Shown: piece after piece, positions 50,890 through 60,039 of the stretch | Layout of the letters: every line of letters starts with the position of its first letter | Position numbering within the stretch: the first letter of the stretch is position 1 | From: Methylomarinum sp965277025 | GTDB lineage: Bacteria; Pseudomonadota; Gammaproteobacteria; Methylococcales; Methylomonadaceae | Reading direction: 5' to 3' | Assembly: GCA_965277025.1 (NCBI GenBank) | Contig: OZ255706.1 | Location: 1 to 64,000 of the forward strand | Length of the DNA stretch: 64,000 nucleotides | The notes under the pieces: model-generated | The model's input: the letters and a program-made list of their open reading frames with translations, nothing else | The model's database searches: none | Told to the model about the DNA's origin: nothing | Position numbers and translations under genes: made by a program

Positions 50890-51276
50890 TTATTTAACAA
50901 ACATATCCGCCAATTTCAAAACGGTAACGATCAGGGCGATCATGCCAATCGACCAGCGCATATTGGTATTGATGGCCTCGCTTATTTTGAGTTCTATATT
51001 TTTCTCAAAGGTGTCCAACCTGGCGTTAACATGCGTTTCCAGCAACTTGAATTCACTTTTCAACTCTGCAAACTCACCTTTTAAACTGGCCACATCCGCC
51101 GTGACTTCATCAAGCTTGATGTCCAGATGATTGATATGATTGTATTGCGACTTGAGCAGCAAGGTATTGATGTCTTCCTGATCAAGCCCTTCACCGCGAC
51201 TGAACTTTTCTTCAATTTCCTTGATTCTGGGGCTGATCATTTCGATCAGCATGTCATCTACTTTGGTTTTTTGCAT
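50890..51276 (-). CDS. Coiled-coil protein with C-terminal membrane anchor (copy A)
   Basis: 128 residues, identical in order to the protein at 46556 but with one extra heptad (GEFAELKSEF) in the coiled coil. The ATG at 51276 is the shared start; the upstream extension to 51333 is not conserved. After its stop the DNA goes on with the first codons of mntA (ATGATAAACTTCAAC, inverted) up to the IS66 end at 50833, so it belonged to the broken MntA-HepT copy at 45715. Confidence 0.7.
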   Translation of the reverse strand: MQKTKVDDMLIEMISPRIKEIEEKFSRGEGLDQEDINTLLLKSQYNHINHLDIKLDEVTADVASLKGEFAELKSEFKLLETHVNARLDTFEKNIELKISEAINTNMRWSIGMIALIVTVLKLADMFVK

Positions 51277-51342
51277 AACTTCGAATATACAGGAAACAAT
51301 AAGAAATAAAAGTCCATTTTCTTTATCTATCAAATAGAGATA

Positions 51343-52428
51343 TTAATTTGAGAAGTCAGTTCCATCCAACCAATAAATATTAGGCAGCGCATAACCATTA
51401 AACCGGTTGGCCTTGACCAGACTGTAGGCTCCAACATTTCGAAAAACAACGGTGTCGCCTATTTTTGTCTCGGCATGTAATGCGTATTCGCCGAACACAT
51501 CTCCAGCCAGGCAGGTTGAGCCGGCTAATATAACATTTTTATCGCCGTTTTCAGGAAAACATAAGTCAGGTGGTTTCTGATACTCGAAAATTTCCGGATG
51601 ATGATTGACCGAACTGTCCAGGATTGCAAGTTTTTTTCCATCGCTGTCAAAACAATCGATGACTTTAGTGACTAAAAAACCGGCATCTCCAACGATGGCT
51701 TTGCCGGGTTCGATGTAGACATCCAGCTCAAAATTACGCCGCAACGCCTTCACCAATTGTATAAAAACCTCAGGCTGTTTTATTTTGGGAAACAGATAGC
51801 CGCCGCCCAGGTTTATCCATTTCAACTGTTTGGCATTTTTTTGCAACCAGGTCTGTAGCCGCTCTACCGTACATAATAAAGGAGACAAGTCAGTGGCGGA
51901 AAATACGGTATGACAATGTACTCCTTGGATATTATCCTCTAACGGCTGTTGTTCTAATTGACAAATATCAATACCTAACTTCGAGAATGGCCGGCAAGGG
52001 TCGTAACGGTCATCATCAAGAAATGACATTTTGGGATTGATGCGAAGGCCTAATGAAATGCCGTCCAAAAAACCTTGCGCCTGTTTTTTTTGCGATAAGG
52101 AATTGAAACTGACATGGCTACAAAGCCTGGATAATTCCGGGCATTCATTTACCCTTAATCCGGGCGTGGTTAAATGAACTTCACCCGCCTCAGGCAATAT
52201 TTCTCTGGCGAGTCTGGCTTCAAACAGGGAACTGACGGAGAAACCATCGACATAAGGCAAGGCGGTTTGCAATATTTTCGGCAAAGACAAGGCCTTGATC
52301 GAGTAGAGCAGCTTGCAACCGCTGGCTTGTTTTATATCGGCCAGAATCTGTAAGTTATATTCCAATTGCCGCTGATCAAACACCATGGCAGGCGTTTCGA
52401 CATCCAACTTATCAATATTCAACATCAT
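51343..52428 (-). CDS. nspC: Carboxynorspermidine decarboxylase
   Basis: This 361-residue PLP decarboxylase is of the alanine-racemase-type fold III. The PLP Lys is in LLYSIKALSLPKIL, the Gly-rich phosphate loop in WINLGGGYLFPK, the EPGKAIVGDAG segment follows, and the cofactor-contacting Cys region is GSTCLAGDVFGEYA. It converts carboxy(nor)spermidine to the polyamine. It overlaps the fau gene by 4 bp (ATGA), so the two are co-translated. The carboxynorspermidine dehydrogenase partner is not in the window. Confidence 0.92.
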   Translation of the reverse strand: MMLNIDKLDVETPAMVFDQRQLEYNLQILADIKQASGCKLLYSIKALSLPKILQTALPYVDGFSVSSLFEARLAREILPEAGEVHLTTPGLRVNECPELSRLCSHVSFNSLSQKKQAQGFLDGISLGLRINPKMSFLDDDRYDPCRPFSKLGIDICQLEQQPLEDNIQGVHCHTVFSATDLSPLLCTVERLQTWLQKNAKQLKWINLGGGYLFPKIKQPEVFIQLVKALRRNFELDVYIEPGKAIVGDAGFLVTKVIDCFDSDGKKLAILDSSVNHHPEIFEYQKPPDLCFPENGDKNVILAGSTCLAGDVFGEYALHAETKIGDTVVFRNVGAYSLVKANRFNGYALPNIYWLDGTDFSN

Positions 52429-53012
52429 TCTTTCCTTGAATAAACAGCCTTTTCTGTAATCACATAATCCATAAAAACATCATGTCGATCCATCGGAACT
52501 TGTGGAGCCAATTGACTTTCAAAACACACCCCGACCAGGCAGGCATCATCACGAACTTGCAGCAACAATCGATCGTAATAACCGGCACCATTACCCAGCC
52601 GGCCACCCTTTTTATCAAACACGACACCTGGCACCATAATCAAGTCCAGCGTTTGCGGATCGATTTGTTTACCCGGCTCAGCCCACCTTTGTCTAGGCGG
52701 CTCTAAAATACCCCACATACCCGGCACCAACTCATCAAAATCAGTCAGCCGCCAGAGGCCCAGTATTTTATTTCCTGATTCATCTTTTGTGCAATAAGGC
52801 ACGACAACCTGCTTACTGGTGTTCAATTGAGCTTGCACAAACCTCTGGGTGCAAACTTCTGTCCGACAATGCAGATAAAACATTATCGTCTCGGCCGCTT
52901 GATATTCATCCAGTGCAAAAAACTGCTGACAAATCTGCCGACTGAGATGCTCTTTATCGGTTTGCTGGCGTCGCTGCCGGTAACCCCATTGTCGTAACTC
53001 ATTTTTATTCAT
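52425..53012 (-). CDS. fau: 5-formyltetrahydrofolate cyclo-ligase
   Basis: This 195-residue protein is of the YgfA/MTHFS family: ATP-binding basic start (NELRQWGYRQRRQQ), FYLHCRTEV, and the signature GGRLGNGAGYYDRLL. It makes 5,10-methenyl-THF from 5-formyl-THF. The start codon lies inside the 8-bp target duplication of IS66 copy 4, so the native leader is now 1.7 kb away and the ribosome site comes from the IS end. Confidence 0.92.
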   Translation of the reverse strand: MNKNELRQWGYRQRRQQTDKEHLSRQICQQFFALDEYQAAETIMFYLHCRTEVCTQRFVQAQLNTSKQVVVPYCTKDESGNKILGLWRLTDFDELVPGMWGILEPPRQRWAEPGKQIDPQTLDLIMVPGVVFDKKGGRLGNGAGYYDRLLLQVRDDACLVGVCFESQLAPQVPMDRHDVFMDYVITEKAVYSRKE

Positions 53013-53014
53013 TT

Positions 53015-54722
53015 GTAACTACTCAGCGTAAATAAGTAAAAAAACTGCTTGACACGATTTTAGCGTTATTTTTGATTTTCTAACGGCAACACCTGGCGCA
53101 AGAGGTTTACTGTATTAGCCTGCGTTAGTTGAGGCGTGTTGCCTTATAAGCAATGCCCGATAGCCCTGCTGCCGTGCATTTCTAAAATACGATGACGGGC
53201 AACACAGAGGCAAAAATTCGTATTTCAAAAGCCATGAGACAAGAGTCCTGTACTTAAACACACAGGCCGTTTCATTGAAGATTGATTCCATTGATGTAGA
53301 GGCTGCCATTACCCATGCCCGGCAGCTGATTGAAGATGAAGCCGATTTATCTCCGGCGCTGCGGTCTTCGCTGGAGATATTGTTGTTGCTGGTCACGCTC
53401 TTGATGCATCGGCTCGGACTTAACAGCAGTAACAGTTCCAGGCCGCCATCAAGTGATCCTGATCGTAAAAGGAAAGCACGGGCTGGATCAAAAAAACCAG
53501 GTGGTGGACAGAAAGGGCATATTGGCACCACGCTGGTTAAAGTCGATGATCCCGATGACGTTATCTCCATCAAGATTGATCGCCGTACCTTGCCAGCCGG
53601 AAGCTACACGGCAGATGGCCTTGAAACCCGGCAGGTATTTGATATTGATATTTCACGGATTGTGACGGAATATCGTGCGCAAAGGCTTATCGATGAACAA
53701 GGTCGTCGGTTTGTTGCTCCTTTTCCCGAGGGTGTAACAAAAGCCGTGCAATATGGTGACCAACTCAAGGCGCACGCCGTGTATCTTTCGCAGTACCAAT
53801 TATTGCCCTGCCAGCGCATCAGGGATTATTTTTCCGGTCAATTACAGATCCCCATCAGTGAAGGTTCGCTGGTTAATTTCAATCAACCAGCCTTTGAGAA
53901 GCTGGCATCCTTTGAGCCGATTTGCAAGCAAAGACTGGCGGCAGCTTCTGTTGTACATGCCGATGAAACGGGCATTAACATCAGTGGCGCCAAGTACTGG
54001 TTGCATTGTGCTTCTAATGATTTATGGACACATTATTTTCCCCATGTAAAACGGGGCAAGGAAGCGATGGATGTCATTGGCATCCTGCCTGACTTTCATG
54101 GCATTTTATGCCACGATCACTGGAAGCCTTACTACAAGTACCCCTTCACTCATGCCTTGTGCAATGCGCATCATCTGCGTGAACTGACCCGTGCCCGGGA
54201 GCAGGATGGACAGCAGTGGGCCAAAGAAATGGAAACCCTGTTAAAAAAGATCAATCAGGTCGTCGATGATGCAGGGGGGAAGCTTGAAGCAAGAAAAGCG
54301 GCCTGTTATCGACGACGATATCGAGATTTATTAGAGAAAGCACAAATTGAATGTCCGCCACCAACCCCGTTGCCCGGTAAACCCAAACGTGGGCGCCTCA
54401 AGCGCAGTAAATCCAGAAACTTACTGGAACGGCTGATCAATTACCAGGATGATGTCTTACGCTTTATGAGAGAAATAGATGTGCCATTTACTAATAATCT
54501 CGGTGAGAATGATATCCGCATGACCAAGGTGCAGCAAAAAATATCGGGGTGTTTCAGGAGTGAGCAGGGTGCCATCACCTTCTGCCGTATTCGGGGATAT
54601 CTATCCACTTGTCGTAAACATCATGTCAGTGCCTCTGAAGCGTTGGTACTGGTATTTAAGGGGAAATTACCGGAATTTACTCAGTGACCTGATGCTTTTG
54701 GTAAAATACGCTGAGTAGTTAC
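53015..54722 (+). mobile_element. IS66-family element copy 4 (1708 bp) with target duplication
   Basis: Ends GTAACTACTCAGCGTA and inverse, flanked by the 8-bp duplication ATTCATTT (53007-53014 and 54723-54730). It is the only copy here with matching flanks, so a simple insertion. It split the 5' end of fau from its leader. Confidence 0.96.
53275..54687 (+). CDS. IS66-family transposase TnpC (copy 4)
   Basis: 470 residues with intact DDE core (HADETG, CHDHWK, NNLGEND). Differences from other copies include GLETR, IRDYFSGQ and INISGAKYW. Start uncertain (TTG), as in the other copies. Confidence 0.92.
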   Translation: MKIDSIDVEAAITHARQLIEDEADLSPALRSSLEILLLLVTLLMHRLGLNSSNSSRPPSSDPDRKRKARAGSKKPGGGQKGHIGTTLVKVDDPDDVISIKIDRRTLPAGSYTADGLETRQVFDIDISRIVTEYRAQRLIDEQGRRFVAPFPEGVTKAVQYGDQLKAHAVYLSQYQLLPCQRIRDYFSGQLQIPISEGSLVNFNQPAFEKLASFEPICKQRLAAASVVHADETGINISGAKYWLHCASNDLWTHYFPHVKRGKEAMDVIGILPDFHGILCHDHWKPYYKYPFTHALCNAHHLRELTRAREQDGQQWAKEMETLLKKINQVVDDAGGKLEARKAACYRRRYRDLLEKAQIECPPPTPLPGKPKRGRLKRSKSRNLLERLINYQDDVLRFMREIDVPFTNNLGENDIRMTKVQQKISGCFRSEQGAITFCRIRGYLSTCRKHHVSASEALVLVFKGKLPEFTQ

Positions 54723-54836
54723 ATTCATTTAACGATAACCAACTTATTATATCGACTAAAAATAGTGCGCATAGGCTCTGTTATGAAATGCCTTTTTCTT
54801 CTATACTAATTAGCCGTATCAGTACGCGAGGTTATC

Positions 54837-55745
54837 ATGGAAAAACCATTTATTTTACATATGCTGACAACAGCAAAAAACTTGAGCCCTTTTGATGTCA
54901 ATATGGCGCTGGATGCCGGCTGGGTTTCCGCCGTTCCCTACATCAATGTTGAACCCAGTGAAGTTCGTGGCTTGGTGCAGGATGCCATTTTTTCCCGCAG
55001 CCCAAAGGGCTTGAAACGTACAGCGATTTTTATCGGTGGCCGGGAAACCAAACAGGCCATGGACATGTTGAAACTGGCTAAAAACTCCATGGTACCCCCT
55101 TTTGAAGTATCTGTCTTTGCCGACCCTAGCGGCGCATTCACTACTGCAGCCGGCATGGTGGCTATTACGGAAAAAACATTGCTGGAAAAGTTTGACACCA
55201 ACCTGGAAGGTAAAAATGTTTTAGCCCTGGGTGGTACTGGACCAGTTGGCCAGGCCGCCGCTGTCATCGCCGCTAAAGCTGGCGCCAATGTCCGTATTAT
55301 TGGCCGACAGCTGGATAAAGCCGAGCGTATAGCCGTGTTATGTAGTGAAGAATTTGGTGACGGTCAAATCACCATTGCGGCCGGAGCAGATGCTGACAAG
55401 GGCGAATATATCAAGACCGCCGATGTCGTTTTCGCCACTGGCGCCGCAGGCATTCAGCTGCTCAGCAAGGAACATATTGCTTCTGCCACACAACTGAAAG
55501 TTGCAGCGGATGTCAACGCTGTGCCACCTGCTGGTATTGCGGGTGTAGATGCATTTGACAACGGAAAAGCGATAGAAGGTTCAGTCTCGGGTGCTGTCGG
55601 TATTGGCGCACTGGCGATTGGAAATGTTAAATACCAAGCGCAAAACAGATTGCTTCGCAAAATGCTTGAAGCTGAAAAGCCCGTTTATTTACATTTTGAA
55701 CACGCCTTTGAGGTTGCCCGGGACTTTATCAAGGAAAATAAATAA
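54837..55745 (+). CDS. mtdB: NAD(P)-dependent methylene-H4MPT dehydrogenase MtdB (first paralogue)
   Basis: 302 residues of the MtdB family: N-terminal domain (ILHMLTTAKNLSPFDVNMAL, SRSPKGLKRTAIFIGGR), PPFEVSVFADPSGAFTTAAG, and the Rossmann loop LALGGTGPVGQAAAV with VAADVNAVPPAGIAG. It oxidises methylene-tetrahydromethanopterin to the methenyl form in formaldehyde oxidation. The leader (54731-54836) has a TATACT -10-like box and GAGG before the ATG. It is followed by a second MtdB-like gene after 63 bp. Confidence 0.9.
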   Translation: MEKPFILHMLTTAKNLSPFDVNMALDAGWVSAVPYINVEPSEVRGLVQDAIFSRSPKGLKRTAIFIGGRETKQAMDMLKLAKNSMVPPFEVSVFADPSGAFTTAAGMVAITEKTLLEKFDTNLEGKNVLALGGTGPVGQAAAVIAAKAGANVRIIGRQLDKAERIAVLCSEEFGDGQITIAAGADADKGEYIKTADVVFATGAAGIQLLSKEHIASATQLKVAADVNAVPPAGIAGVDAFDNGKAIEGSVSGAVGIGALAIGNVKYQAQNRLLRKMLEAEKPVYLHFEHAFEVARDFIKENK

Positions 55746-55808
55746 CTCCCCCTTGTAACGGTAGTTTTCAGGCTTTTTGAAAGATATTTTTTATCCGGAG
55801 ATTCCATA

Positions 55809-56831
55809 ATGGAAAAACGCAGCATCCTGCATATGCTCGACCCTATGCTCAACAACAGCCCGTTTGATATCAATATGGCGCTAGATGCAGGGTTTGATGT
55901 GCTCATGCCATATTCCAATGTCAAACTGGACATTGTTTATAACTTAACCCAGGATGCTATTTTTTCGCGCGGCCCATCCGGCGTCAAGAAAAACGCCATG
56001 TTTATTGGTGGCCGTGATATCGGCCTGGCCATCGATATGCTGGACAGCAGCAAAAGAGCGATGGTGCCACCTTTTGAGATTTCCGTTTTCGCCGACCCCA
56101 GCGGTGCATTCACCACAGCCGCGGCGCTAGTCGCTTGTGTGGAAAAAGAATTGCAGGACAAACATAATCTCTCCTTAAAAGACTGTAAGGCGCTGGTATT
56201 TGGCGGCACGGGACCTGTCGGCATTGCAACTGGCGTTATAGCGGCTCTGCAAGGCGCAAAGACAACATTACTGGATCATTTATCGCAAGACACCGCTGAA
56301 GATGCCGCTAAAGAATATGGCCGCCATTTTAAAGTCGACTTACAGGCCGGCGTTGCCAGTAACGATGAAGAAAAAAAACAACTTCTCGCCGATGCCGATA
56401 TCGTCTTTTGTACAGCAAAAGCCGGTATTCAGGTCTTAAGCACCTCTGTTTTAAAAGAAGCTAAAAAATTAAAAGTCGCCGGTGATGTCAATGCAGTACC
56501 GCCAGCCGGTATCGAAGGAATTGGTATCAATGATCTTGGCAACCCCATAAAAGGACTGCCTGAAACAGAAAATATTGTTGGTATAGGTGCTTTAGCTGTC
56601 GGTAATATTAAATACCAGGTTCAACACCGCTTATTAAAATCCATGTTGAACACAAAGAAGCCTTTGTTTCTGGATTTTCGTGAAGCTTTTGATGAAGCCA
56701 AAAAGGTTCTGGACCCTACTGAGGAAAAAACTCAAGCAGAAGAATCTAATTCGAGCTTGCTTAGCCAATCAATCTCCTGTGGCAAACAATTTTGGCAATG
56801 TATAAGCAAGGCGCTTAAATCTGACGCCTAA
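55809..56831 (+). CDS. mtdB: MtdB-like methylene-H4MPT dehydrogenase (second paralogue)
   Basis: 340 residues with the same domains as the preceding gene (SILHMLDPMLNNSPFDINMA, VPPFEISVFADPSGAFTTAA, LVFGGTGPVGIATGV, VAGDVNAVPPAGIEG). The N-terminus is the closer match to studied MtdB proteins. It has about 40 extra C-terminal residues (EEKTQAEESNSSLLSQ...) not usual in the family. GGAG precedes the ATG. The divergence between the two paralogues suggests different cofactor preference or regulation. Confidence 0.87.
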   Translation: MEKRSILHMLDPMLNNSPFDINMALDAGFDVLMPYSNVKLDIVYNLTQDAIFSRGPSGVKKNAMFIGGRDIGLAIDMLDSSKRAMVPPFEISVFADPSGAFTTAAALVACVEKELQDKHNLSLKDCKALVFGGTGPVGIATGVIAALQGAKTTLLDHLSQDTAEDAAKEYGRHFKVDLQAGVASNDEEKKQLLADADIVFCTAKAGIQVLSTSVLKEAKKLKVAGDVNAVPPAGIEGIGINDLGNPIKGLPETENIVGIGALAVGNIKYQVQHRLLKSMLNTKKPLFLDFREAFDEAKKVLDPTEEKTQAEESNSSLLSQSISCGKQFWQCISKALKSDA

Positions 56832-56989
56832 AACCGTCAGGGAGTCGCTGCTTTATTCGCCACTCAAAGCGATACACAAAAGGAAATTCTCATAAAGCTT
56901 CAGAGATGCAGACAAACCTGAGATGATTTGTCAGCATCTCTTATAACAATGATTGTCTAATTTCAGGCCAACTCGACGAGACTTATCCG

Positions 56990-57645
56990 CTATTGACCGA
57001 TGTTGTTCAAACGCTGATACTTTACAGCAAGCCGGGTAAGCTCGACATCATTTTTGACGTTTAGCTTTTCATACAAGCGAAGCGATACGTATTGATTGTT
57101 TTATCGCTTAACTCAAGAATCCTGGCCATCTCCTGAATACTCTTTCCTTGTAAAATAAGGTCTGTCACTTCCGACTCGCGCTGTGACAACCGGATAAACG
57201 GTGATTCGTTATCATCCACCTGCTGAAAAGCCAGATTTTCAGCAATATCGGCGCTTAAAAAGCGTTTGCCCAACATAACCTGGCGTATCGCTTCAACCAT
57301 TTCCTCAACCTTGGCTCCTTTGGATACAAAGCCTTTAACACCAAGTTTCAGTAATTGCTGCGGTAATGGGCCATCATTATAGATTGAGACAATGATAATT
57401 TTGACATCCGGGTACTTCTTCAAAATTCGTCTACAAGCCTCAACCCCACCAATTCCGGGCATACCAATATCCATCAGTACGACATCAGGTAAACGCTCTT
57501 CCACCAACTCTACAGCTTCTTCTCCTGAACCGCAGACAGCAACGACCAGAATATCGTCAAAGGAATTTAACAAAACTTCGAATCCCGTTCGAACAAGCGC
57601 ATGATCATCAGCAAGCAGCACTTTAGTGATCACAGACACAAACAC
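56990..57645 (-). pseudogene. NarL/UvrY-type response regulator, frameshifted near the end
   Basis: The receiver domain (VLLADDHALVRTGFEVLL, phospho-Asp in DVVLMDIGMPG, Lys in GFVSKGAK) and LuxR-type helix-turn-helix (LSQRESEVTDLILQGKSIQEMARILELSDKTINTYR) are of the UvrY/GacA kind. After INTYR the frame ends early (57061). One base is missing near 57085, and restoring it gives RLYEKLNVKNDVELTRLAVKY and a stop at 56990. The start is one of three GTG codons (57645, 57639, 57633). It lies next to the nir genes but has no visible link to them. Confidence 0.8.
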
Positions 57646-57727
57646 TCCACCTTTTCATTAACAACCAACATCCTTTTCACCTTGTAAGATAAAACTGACA
57701 AACAAAAGTATAGCCAGACTTTAGCAA

Positions 57728-58048
57728 TTATTCTTCTTTTTTCAGCAAATATTCAACCATCCAGCGCGGATCTTCTTCAGACAAAAAATCTTCCCATGGC
57801 GGCATAGCCGTTCCTGGCCTGCCTTTTAAAATAGTCTGAATTAATTCCCTGTCTGGTTTATTCTTTAAACTGTCTGGCAACAACGCTGGACCCAAGCCGC
57901 CTTTCAATGTCAAGCCATGACAAGAACCACAGTCTTGGTACAACAAATCAGACAGTTCTTTCTGCCTTTTTGTTAAAGGGCCTGTATAAGCTACCGAGCA
58001 TTGTAACAAGCTTAAAAGCAGAAAAAATACAAAACGTTGTTTCGACAA
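57728..58048 (-). CDS. nirC: NirC-like cytochrome c55X
   Basis: 106 residues with a signal peptide (about residues 1-20) and one haem site CGSCH in QDCGSCHGLTLKGGLGPALL; the axial Met is in GRPGTAMPPW. This matches NirC/c55X proteins linked to cd1 nitrite reductase, which deliver electrons or help d1-haem insertion. It is the third gene of the nirS-cytochrome-nirC run on the minus strand. Confidence 0.78.
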   Translation of the reverse strand: MSKQRFVFFLLLSLLQCSVAYTGPLTKRQKELSDLLYQDCGSCHGLTLKGGLGPALLPDSLKNKPDRELIQTILKGRPGTAMPPWEDFLSEEDPRWMVEYLLKKEE

Positions 58049-58096
58049 GCTATTGCCACCTTAGCCATCTTGACTGAAAGAGTAGAGTTCACCTGT

Positions 58097-58408
58097 TCAT
58101 GGTTTGAGCCGGGCATAATAAGCACTAATATTGGCAATATCTTTATCCGATAATGACCCGGCGATATTATTCATGATCTCCGACTTTCTCACTTTATCAC
58201 GATATTGCTTGATAGCCATTTCCAAATAATCCCGGTCACGTCCATTCAGCGACGGAAAAGGCGCGCCATCTGCCGGCTTTTTCAAACCATGACATTGTGA
58301 ACAAACCTGTTGGGCAATATTTTTACCCGCATAAACATTCGCCGCTATCGCTGAATGATGCACCAAAAGCGAAGCCCCTAACAATAAAAACAAGACTAAT
58401 CCTTTCAT
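58097..58408 (-). CDS. Class I cytochrome c (nir cluster)
   Basis: 103 residues with a signal peptide (about residues 1-22, ending AIA) and haem site CSQCH (QQVCSQCHGLKK). A Met in SEIMNNIAGSLSDKDIANIS is the likely sixth ligand. It is a c553/c5-like periplasmic electron carrier. It lies three bases after the nirS stop, so it is probably the electron donor of the nitrite reductase. Confidence 0.85.
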   Translation of the reverse strand: MKGLVLFLLLGASLLVHHSAIAANVYAGKNIAQQVCSQCHGLKKPADGAPFPSLNGRDRDYLEMAIKQYRDKVRKSEIMNNIAGSLSDKDIANISAYYARLKP

Positions 58409-59599
58409 AAACTACTCCATCTCATCCGGAGATAATCCACGGGTAATGTATTTTACCCGGCCATGGGAAAAAATACCGGCTGGACTTTCCATAGAAATAG
58501 AGGCGACCTTAGCCAGGGTGTTCGCATCATAAACAACGACTTCATCACCCGAATAGCCCGCGCTGACATAAAGATATTTGCCATCGGCGCTATACTCCGG
58601 GAAATAGGCATGCCCACCGACATCCAATGTTTTCACCACTTCCAGCGTATTTTTATCGATCAGCTGAATGCTTCTGGCTCGCCGGTCTTTAGTAATGATA
58701 TCGACGGCGACATATGGTGCATTTTCATGCGCTGCGGGTGATTCTGTCCCCCCGGAGACGGGAATCTGTTTGACCACTTCCATTCTATCCAGATCCCATA
58801 CGCTGACGACTGTTTTATCGCAGCTTCCAAAATTGGTGCCGAAACCAAGCACTCTGCCGCCAACTTTTACCGCCGCACCGCCGCCAACGTGCGGCACACA
58901 GCCAGCTGGCAATTTTTTGATCAGCTTGCGCTGTTCCAAATCAATAGCCGCAACAATACTGTCGTCATACGAAGCGACCATCAGTTTTTTGCCCTTATGG
59001 GTTAAAAAAGCATCATGCAAATGGTGGCCGACATTTTTTATTTTTGTAACAGGAAAGTCTTCTTTCAAATCCACTATCCAGACCTGTCCGGCATTTTCCA
59101 GCGCAATGGCGAAAATATCGGCAAATGGCGTACCGATTATCATGCCTGAATCGGAAGAAACCATTTTTCCATCCGGATCCACGCCTTCCAGCTCAAAAGT
59201 TTTTAACGGCTCCAGGGTATCGGCATCCAGAATCACCGCATTATGCGGCACGAATGAACCCGCCATAATATATTTTCCATCTCTGGAAACACCCATGCCG
59301 GGTCCATTAAAGCCGGTTTTGATGCTACGCACCGCTTGCATGGAATAGAGATCAACCTTGAAGATTTCGGCTGTATCGGTTTTAACATAAGCCCAGCGTG
59401 GATTGGCCGGGTCAAAATCAATGATATGCGCTGCGGTTCCTGTCGGTATTTCACCAATAACCTGATGCGTTTTACTGTTAATGAAAACCGCTTTGGAACC
59501 CGCCCCTCTGCCATACTTGCCACGTGCAGCAACTCCGATAACATCATCCATATCATCTATTTGATAACGGGGCTTTGACGGTAATATCGATTCTAGAAG

Positions 59600-60039
59600 T
59601 TACGCATTGACAACAGATCGAAATTTTGGGTTTAAATGATTCATATTTGGCATAAAGGTGTCGATAAACGAAGCCATAACATCGTTGAATAAATTCCGCT
59701 GTACGCTATAGCAATTATTAATCACGTCTGCAAAGCTCAATTTTTGTAATTGAACAAAGCCACAAATTGCAGAAAAAATATGATTATTTATTGCTCTTTT
59801 ATTGCGAACCTGGAACCGCTCAATATTACACACCTGCTTTATTGCCCGATGATATTGCTCAATCTGCCAATGCCTATCATGTTGTTCGGTAAATGCTTTC
59901 TTGTCAAAAACAGCGGTTTTTTCTTCATCAGGTAGTGAACTTATGTAATGGCGAACTTGTTCTTTCAAGGTCGTCCGAAATAATTTCACATACCCAAAAT
60001 TTTTGAGCCAAACCATTAAGCCGTCTTCCGGGATTTCAC
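59600..60039 (-). pseudogene. IS701-like transposase, C-terminal half
   Basis: Reads GEIPEDGLMVWLKNFGYVKL ... FTEQHDRHWQIEQYHRAIKQ (catalytic Glu region) and ends with a stop codon inside the terminal repeat. It joins the N-terminal half at 61697 once the IS1380 is removed (VQVRQL followed by EIPEDGL). Confidence 0.85.
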
